A DNA stretch of 64,000 bases from Sandaracinaceae bacterium (lineage in GTDB: Bacteria; Myxococcota_A; Polyangia; Polyangiales; Sandaracinaceae), in contig JAVJQK010000134.1 of the NCBI GenBank assembly GCA_040218145.1, forward strand, positions 1 through 64,000, read 5' to 3'. Numbering within the stretch: the stretch's first letter is position 1; each line of letters opens with the position of its first letter. Positions 59,802-64,000 of this stretch are shown piece after piece. The position numbers were made by a program, and so were the translations under genes. Under the pieces are notes generated by a model that was given only the letters and a program-made list of their open reading frames with translations, did no database searches and was not told where the DNA came from.

Positions 59802-61340
59802 TCACAACTCCAGCTTTCCCCAGCGGCCTCGCCGCATCCACTCCTTCTTCTTGTCGGAGCGGCTGATCACGCGGGCGGCCGACCACGCGGCCAGGAAGCG
59901 CCCCTCGAGGCCGAGCCCGGGCACGACCTGGTCGTTGCAGATCACCAGGCGCTTGATCGGGGCGCGGACCGGCAGGCTGCACACCCCGAGGGAGGTCGTG
60001 ACGGGGTAGCCGTAGACGGGGCGCATCGTGTGCGGGCCTCGGTTCCATGGCTCCGGCGCGGTGCGATCGAGCCCCGCCCGCAGGTCCTGGACGCCGCGCA
60101 GGTCGTGCGGAGAGTCCATCACCTCGACGTGCTCGCCGAGGAACGGCACCAGCTCGCCCAGGCTGGCCACGATGCGCTCGCGCAGCCCCTGCACGTAGTC
60201 GGGCAGGTCCTCGACCCCGCGCCGCGGGATGAGCGCCTCGACGCAGAGCTGGCGCTTGCCCTCCGCGTCCACCGGCTCGACCTGGATCCGGAGCGCGTTG
60301 GCGGCCATGCGCGGCCGCTCGGGATCGCGCAGGTAGAACACGTCGCGGCTCATGCCCTCGGGCACCCCCGCCGCGTCCACGCGGAGGTTGAGCGTGTAGC
60401 GGTAGTAGCGGACGACGGGCTCTCCGATGCGCTCGAAGAGCTCCTCGAAGGGCGCGCGGTCGGGCACGAGCCGCACGAGCGAGGCGAGCGGCGCGCCGAC
60501 GATGATCCAGCTGGCGCCGATCTCCTCGCCGCTCGCCGCGACGCGCACGCCCTGGGCGGTGCCGCGCTTGACCCGGATGGAGTCGATCTTCTCGGGGTCG
60601 CGGACCTCTCCGCCGTGCGTCCGGATGCTCTCGACGAGCATGTCCCGGAGCGCGGCGTAGCCGCCGTCGAGCGCGGCCGCTCCGCGCCGCCAGCTCGTGA
60701 AGAGGCGCGTGGTCCTCAGCCCCGTCGTGTGATCGGGATCCATCGCGTCCGAGAAGCGCGCCGGGAGATCGACCATCCAGCGGAAGGGATGATCCTCGGC
60801 CAGCTCCGCGAGCGGGTCGACGCCGTCTCCCTCCTTGCCGAAGGGGTGCTCGGCCATCGCGCGCGCCGCCTCGCGGCGCTCGAAGAAGCTCTGCGGCGGC
60901 CACATCAGGTCGCGATCCACGATCCGGTCGAGCAGCGCGTCGTAGCGGTCCGCGGCCGCGAGGAACTCCTCGACCGGGCGCTTCACCTCGGGCAGCTCCC
61001 GCTCGATCTCGCGCTCGAGCAGCGCGTCCTCACGGGTCAGGTCGAGGCGGTGGCGCGGACCACACACCTGGAAGGCGGGGTCGACGGCCACGGCGCGGCG
61101 ACGGAAGAGCTGGTGCAGGGCGAGCTCGGCGAGCACGCGCCGGGCGGCGGGGGAGCCCGAGGCGGTGAAGGTGAACGGCTCGCGGGGGAAGACCACGCCG
61201 GGCATGGCCTCGTAGGTCGGCGGAAGCTCGTCTTGCGCGACGAGGAGGACGCGGAAGCCGCGCTTCGCGAGCAGCGCCCCGGCGAGCAGCGTCGGCAGCT
61301 GCGCGCCGACGCAGACGACGTCGTAGGCGCGGTGGGTCAT
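59802..61340 (-). CDS. FAD/NAD(P)-binding oxidoreductase (phytoene-desaturase-like fold)
   Basis: Encodes 512 residues. The N-terminus YDVVCVGAQLPTLLAGALLA, then KRGFRVLLVAQDE, is an FAD-binding Rossmann unit, with the usual GxGxxG degenerate (GAQLPT). The C-terminus KRLVICNDQVVPGLGLEGRF, then LAAWSAARVI, is the typical second FAD motif of amine-oxidase/desaturase-like proteins. The middle ~350 residues give no clear substrate site. The degenerate first motif may weaken FAD binding. It overlaps the purM stop by 4 nt (ATGA). Confidence 0.75.
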   Translation of the reverse strand: MTHRAYDVVCVGAQLPTLLAGALLAKRGFRVLLVAQDELPPTYEAMPGVVFPREPFTFTASGSPAARRVLAELALHQLFRRRAVAVDPAFQVCGPRHRLDLTREDALLEREIERELPEVKRPVEEFLAAADRYDALLDRIVDRDLMWPPQSFFERREAARAMAEHPFGKEGDGVDPLAELAEDHPFRWMVDLPARFSDAMDPDHTTGLRTTRLFTSWRRGAAALDGGYAALRDMLVESIRTHGGEVRDPEKIDSIRVKRGTAQGVRVAASGEEIGASWIIVGAPLASLVRLVPDRAPFEELFERIGEPVVRYYRYTLNLRVDAAGVPEGMSRDVFYLRDPERPRMAANALRIQVEPVDAEGKRQLCVEALIPRRGVEDLPDYVQGLRERIVASLGELVPFLGEHVEVMDSPHDLRGVQDLRAGLDRTAPEPWNRGPHTMRPVYGYPVTTSLGVCSLPVRAPIKRLVICNDQVVPGLGLEGRFLAAWSAARVISRSDKKKEWMRRGRWGKLEL

Positions 61341-62392
61341 CCCGCTTCAGCGTAGCGGACGCGGGCTTCGCCCTCGGCGTCGGGCATGGCCACCACCCGC
61401 CCGAGCAGGAACGGCTCCTCGCCCTCCGCCTCGAGGGCCGCGCGCAGCTTGCCTTCGTCGCTCGGCGGCGCGGCGATCACCAGGCCCGTGCCGAGGTTGA
61501 AGGTGCGGCGCATGTCCGCGTCGGCCACGCTCCCCGCCTCGCGGATCCGCTCGAAGATCGCGTGCGCGGGCGGCGCGCCCGGGTCGACCTCGGCGCCCAG
61601 CCCCTCGGGCAGCACGCGCGGGAGGTTGCCGGGGAGTCCGCCGCCCGTCACGTGGCAGAGGGCCCGCACGTCCGCCGCGGCGAGGGCGGCGCGGACCGCC
61701 TTGCTGTAGATGCGGGTCGGCGTGAGCAGCGCCTCTCCGAGCGGCGCGTCCAGCCCCTCGAGCCGCGCGTCGACCCCGTGCCCGGCGCGCTCGAAGAGGA
61801 CCTTGCGCGCGAGCGAGAAGCCGTTCGAGTGCAGCCCGCTCGAGGGCACGCCGACCAGCACGTCGCCCGCCTTCACCCGCGCACCGTCGAGGATCTTGCT
61901 CCGCTCGACCACGCCCACCGAGAAGCCCGCGAGGTCGTACTCGCCGTCCGGGTAGCTCCCGGGCATCTCCGCCGTCTCGCCGCCGAGCAGCGCGCACTCG
62001 CCCTGCTCGCAGCCCGCGGCGATCCCGGAGATCACGGCCTCGGCGGTGTCGACGTCGAGCTTGCCGGTCGCGAAGTAGTCGAGGAAGAACAGCGGCCGGG
62101 CGCCCACCGTGAGCACGTCGTTGACGCACATCGCGACCAGGTCGATGCCGACCGTGTCGTGCTTGCCGGCCAGGAAGGCGACCCGCAGCTTCGTGCCCAC
62201 GCCGTCGGTCCCGGAGACGAGCACCGGCTCCTCGAGCCCGCTCGGGACGCGACAGAGCCCGGCGAAGCCGCCGAGCCCGCCCAGCACCTCGGGGATCATC
62301 GTGCGCTTGGCGAGCGGTTTGATCCGGTCGACGAGGCGCTCTCCGGCCTCGATGTCCACCCCGGCGTCTTCGTAGGTCAGACCTTTGGTCAC
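61337..62392 (-). CDS. purM: Phosphoribosylformylglycinamidine cyclo-ligase
   Basis: Encodes 351 residues. PurM makes AIR from FGAM and ATP in purine synthesis. Visible: TYEDAGVDIEAGERLVDRIK, VSGTDGVGTKLRVAF, VAMCVNDVLTVGARPLFFLD, GGETAEMPGSYPDGEYDLAG, GLHSNGFSLARKV and CHVTGGGLPGNLPRVLP. Complete and of usual length. It is divergent from the oxidoreductase gene starting at 62496, about 100 bp away, and coupled to the FAD protein downstream. Confidence 0.97.
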   Translation of the reverse strand: MTKGLTYEDAGVDIEAGERLVDRIKPLAKRTMIPEVLGGLGGFAGLCRVPSGLEEPVLVSGTDGVGTKLRVAFLAGKHDTVGIDLVAMCVNDVLTVGARPLFFLDYFATGKLDVDTAEAVISGIAAGCEQGECALLGGETAEMPGSYPDGEYDLAGFSVGVVERSKILDGARVKAGDVLVGVPSSGLHSNGFSLARKVLFERAGHGVDARLEGLDAPLGEALLTPTRIYSKAVRAALAAADVRALCHVTGGGLPGNLPRVLPEGLGAEVDPGAPPAHAIFERIREAGSVADADMRRTFNLGTGLVIAAPPSDEGKLRAALEAEGEEPFLLGRVVAMPDAEGEARVRYAEAG

Positions 62393-62495
62393 GGCGCGCG
62401 CACGCTAGCGCGGCGGGCGACCGCGCGCGAGCGGTTGACCGCGGCCACGGAGCGCCGCAGACTCTTTGCCGACTCATCCGATGGGGAAACTGTAG

Positions 62496-64000
62496 ATGGT
62501 GTCAGCCCACACGCCCGCCCGGCCCTCGTCGCCCGAGCCCCTGCAGCTCGGCGAGCCCGGCCTCTCCTGGGAGGATCTGCACGCGCCGTCCGGCCTGGCG
62601 CGCCTTCTGGAGCGCTTCGAGGCCTTCCTCGGCGCCCGCGACGCGACGGGGCTGTCGCTCCTCCACGCGGCGCGTCGAGACCCGGACGCGCTCTCGGAGG
62701 CCGAGATCTCCGCGCTGGTGATCCGCCTGTCGCCCCAGGTCGGCGCGTTCCTCGCGCGGCTCTTCCGCGTGGAGCGGGAGGTCGAGGCCACCCGGCGGCG
62801 GGTCGTCTCCCACGAGCCGGTCTTCCAGTTCCGTAAGCACTTCGTGAAGAAGCGCCTGTTCAAGAAGGGCGCCGGGCCGGTCGTCGATCCGATCCAGGCC
62901 GGCGCTCTCTCGCGCGCGGCCTGGGAGGCGGTCGCGGAGCGATCCGACGACGAGGAGCACTTCGTCGCCGTCGCCACCCTCCGGCTGCTGGAGCTGCACG
63001 ACACCGCGCGCAAGGTCGCGCGCGCGGGCGGCGCGAGCTGGACCGACGCCCTGCGCGCGAGACTGGACGCCGTGCGGGCCGCGGTCGGCGGCGCGCCGGG
63101 GGAAGACGACGAGGCCTTCACCGAGCGCGTGATGGCCACGGTCGAGGCCTGCCTGCGGACCCGCTCGCGCACCCCCGGCGACGCGGCGCGCCACTGGCCT
63201 TCGCTGCACCCGACGGTGCGCCAGGACTTCGCGCGGCTCGTCCCGCTCCGGGCCAAGGGCCTCGACCACGTGGGCGACGTCGAGCGGCGGGGGCGCCCCG
63301 AGCCGTTCGCGCTGACCGACGCGCGCGAGGGCGAGCGGGAGGTGGCCGCGCAGATCGACGCCTGCCTCTACTGCCACGATCGCGGCAAGGACTCGTGTCG
63401 GGGCGGCCTCCGCGACAAGCAGGGCGAGCTCCAGACCAACCCGCTCGGCATCGAGCTGGCCGGCTGTCCCCTCGACGAGAAGATCGGCGAAGCCCAGGCG
63501 CTCCGTCGCGCGGGCGAGGTGATCGGCGCGCTCGTCGCGGTCACGCTCGACAACCCGCTCTGCCCGGGCACGGGGCACCGCATCTGCAACGACTGCATGA
63601 AGTCGTGCGTCTTCCAGAAGCAGGAGCCCGTGAACGTGCCGCGCGTCGAGACGGCCATCCTGGACGACGTGCTCGCGCTCCCCTGGGGGTTCGAGATCTG
63701 GTCGCTCCTGACGCGCTTCCACCCCCTGAACCTGCGCCGGCCGGTGCCGCGGGAGAACACGGGGCGCCGGGCGCTCGTCGTCGGGCTCGGGCCCGCCGGC
63801 TACACGCTCGCCCACTACCTCGTGAACGAGGGCTTCGGCGTGGTCGCCATCGACGGCCTGAAGATCGAGCCGCTGCCGCGGAGCTGGCTCACCGAGCCCA
63901 TCCGGGACGTGGAGGCGCTGCGAGAGCCGCTCGACCGGCGCGTGGTGCTCGGCTTCGGCGGCGTCAGCGAATACGGCATCACGGTGCGCTGGGACAAGAG
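62496..64000 (+). CDS. Large Fe-S/FAD pyridine-nucleotide oxidoreductase, 5' part
   Basis: Open from the ATG at 62496 to the window end (501 codons), so it is incomplete. Residues 1-~280 are helical with no recognised domain. From ~290 there is a Cys cluster, CLYCHDRGKDSCRGG, then ~70 residues later NPLCPGTGHRICNDCMKSC. These are ferredoxin-like Fe-S motifs as at the N-terminus of glutamate-synthase small subunit-type proteins. Then a dinucleotide fold, RRALVVGLGPAGYTLAHYLV, begins. Probably a glutamate-synthase-like electron-transfer enzyme. An upstream ATG at 62481 hits a stop after four codons, so 62496 is the start. Confidence 0.8.
   Translation, partial: MVSAHTPARPSSPEPLQLGEPGLSWEDLHAPSGLARLLERFEAFLGARDATGLSLLHAARRDPDALSEAEISALVIRLSPQVGAFLARLFRVEREVEATRRRVVSHEPVFQFRKHFVKKRLFKKGAGPVVDPIQAGALSRAAWEAVAERSDDEEHFVAVATLRLLELHDTARKVARAGGASWTDALRARLDAVRAAVGGAPGEDDEAFTERVMATVEACLRTRSRTPGDAARHWPSLHPTVRQDFARLVPLRAKGLDHVGDVERRGRPEPFALTDAREGEREVAAQIDACLYCHDRGKDSCRGGLRDKQGELQTNPLGIELAGCPLDEKIGEAQALRRAGEVIGALVAVTLDNPLCPGTGHRICNDCMKSCVFQKQEPVNVPRVETAILDDVLALPWGFEIWSLLTRFHPLNLRRPVPRENTGRRALVVGLGPAGYTLAHYLVNEGFGVVAIDGLKIEPLPRSWLTEPIRDVEALREPLDRRVVLGFGGVSEYGITVRWDK

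Noticed and set aside
62481-62495. Four-codon leader peptide before the right-end oxidoreductase gene
   Set aside because: ATG GGG AAA CTG TAG has no ribosome site and no regulatory codon bias.
62474-63815. Minus-strand frames of 260-437 codons near the right end
   Set aside because: The plus strand here has clear Fe-S Cys motifs and a Rossmann loop in one unbroken frame to the window end.

Overview
The window is GC-rich, compact, chromosomal bacterial DNA that looks like a member of the Myxococcota (Sandaracinus/Polyangiales-like). That assignment is inferred from gene content, not from a database match. The signs are an ECF sigma/FecR pair, a soluble Ser/Thr kinase, FHA and PEGA proteins, many lipoproteins with acidic or Pro/Ala-rich linkers, a MYXO-CTERM-like sorting tail, a bacterial GH3 protein, type IV pilus genes, and very frequent 1-10 nt gene overlaps using ATG, GTG or TTG starts.

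Layout. 1-300: right end of an IS3-family element, then short tandem repeats. 383-2660: FecR-like protein, ECF sigma factor and a small lipoprotein, all on the minus strand. 2894-8115: gyrA, a Ser/Thr kinase, a thioesterase-like protein and a Cys-rich anchored protein, ending at a strong terminator shared with a convergent transglutaminase-elicitor-like lipoprotein (8191-10194). 10355-13870: HExxH protein, an Hsp70 with a very large interdomain insertion, and its J-domain partner. 13966-14109: a hairpin-rich repeat patch. 14285-18558: hisB-hisH-hisA-hisF plus a PEGA-like membrane protein. 18593-20958: M28 peptidase and two membrane proteins. 20999-25771 (minus): O-methyltransferase, phosphomannomutase, a Uma2 protein, mannose-1-phosphate guanylyltransferase and uppP, which together suggest supply of GDP-mannose and lipid carrier for envelope polysaccharide.

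25816-29577 (minus): an envelope gene set including DUF4266 and DUF3570 proteins, an SH3/beta-barrel protein and a cytochrome-c-like lipoprotein. 29726-31362: a lipoprotein coupled to an M19 dipeptidase homologue with altered metal ligands. 31967-45282: a long co-directional run of inositol monophosphatase, GH3 acyl-acid amido synthetase, inositol-3-phosphate synthase, a DegT/StrS aminotransferase, an LPG-synthase-TM protein, an MMPL/RND transporter, an MlaD/MCE protein, a GMC oxidoreductase and an EI24/CysZ-like protein. This is the best candidate in the window for an undescribed system: making inositol or an amino-cyclitol, possibly joining it to a lipid or acid, and moving the product across the envelope.

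45419-49626: a secreted protein, two convergent paralogous FHA proteins and a Pro-rich membrane protein. 49926-55580: hydrolase, lipoprotein, trpG-trpD-trpC, an SDR epimerase and a second hydrolase, mostly overlapping. 55599-62392 (minus): PilS-like kinase, pilC, pilT, an FAD oxidoreductase and purM. 62496-end: start of a large Fe-S/FAD oxidoreductase running out of the window. I saw no rRNA or tRNA gene and no CRISPR array.
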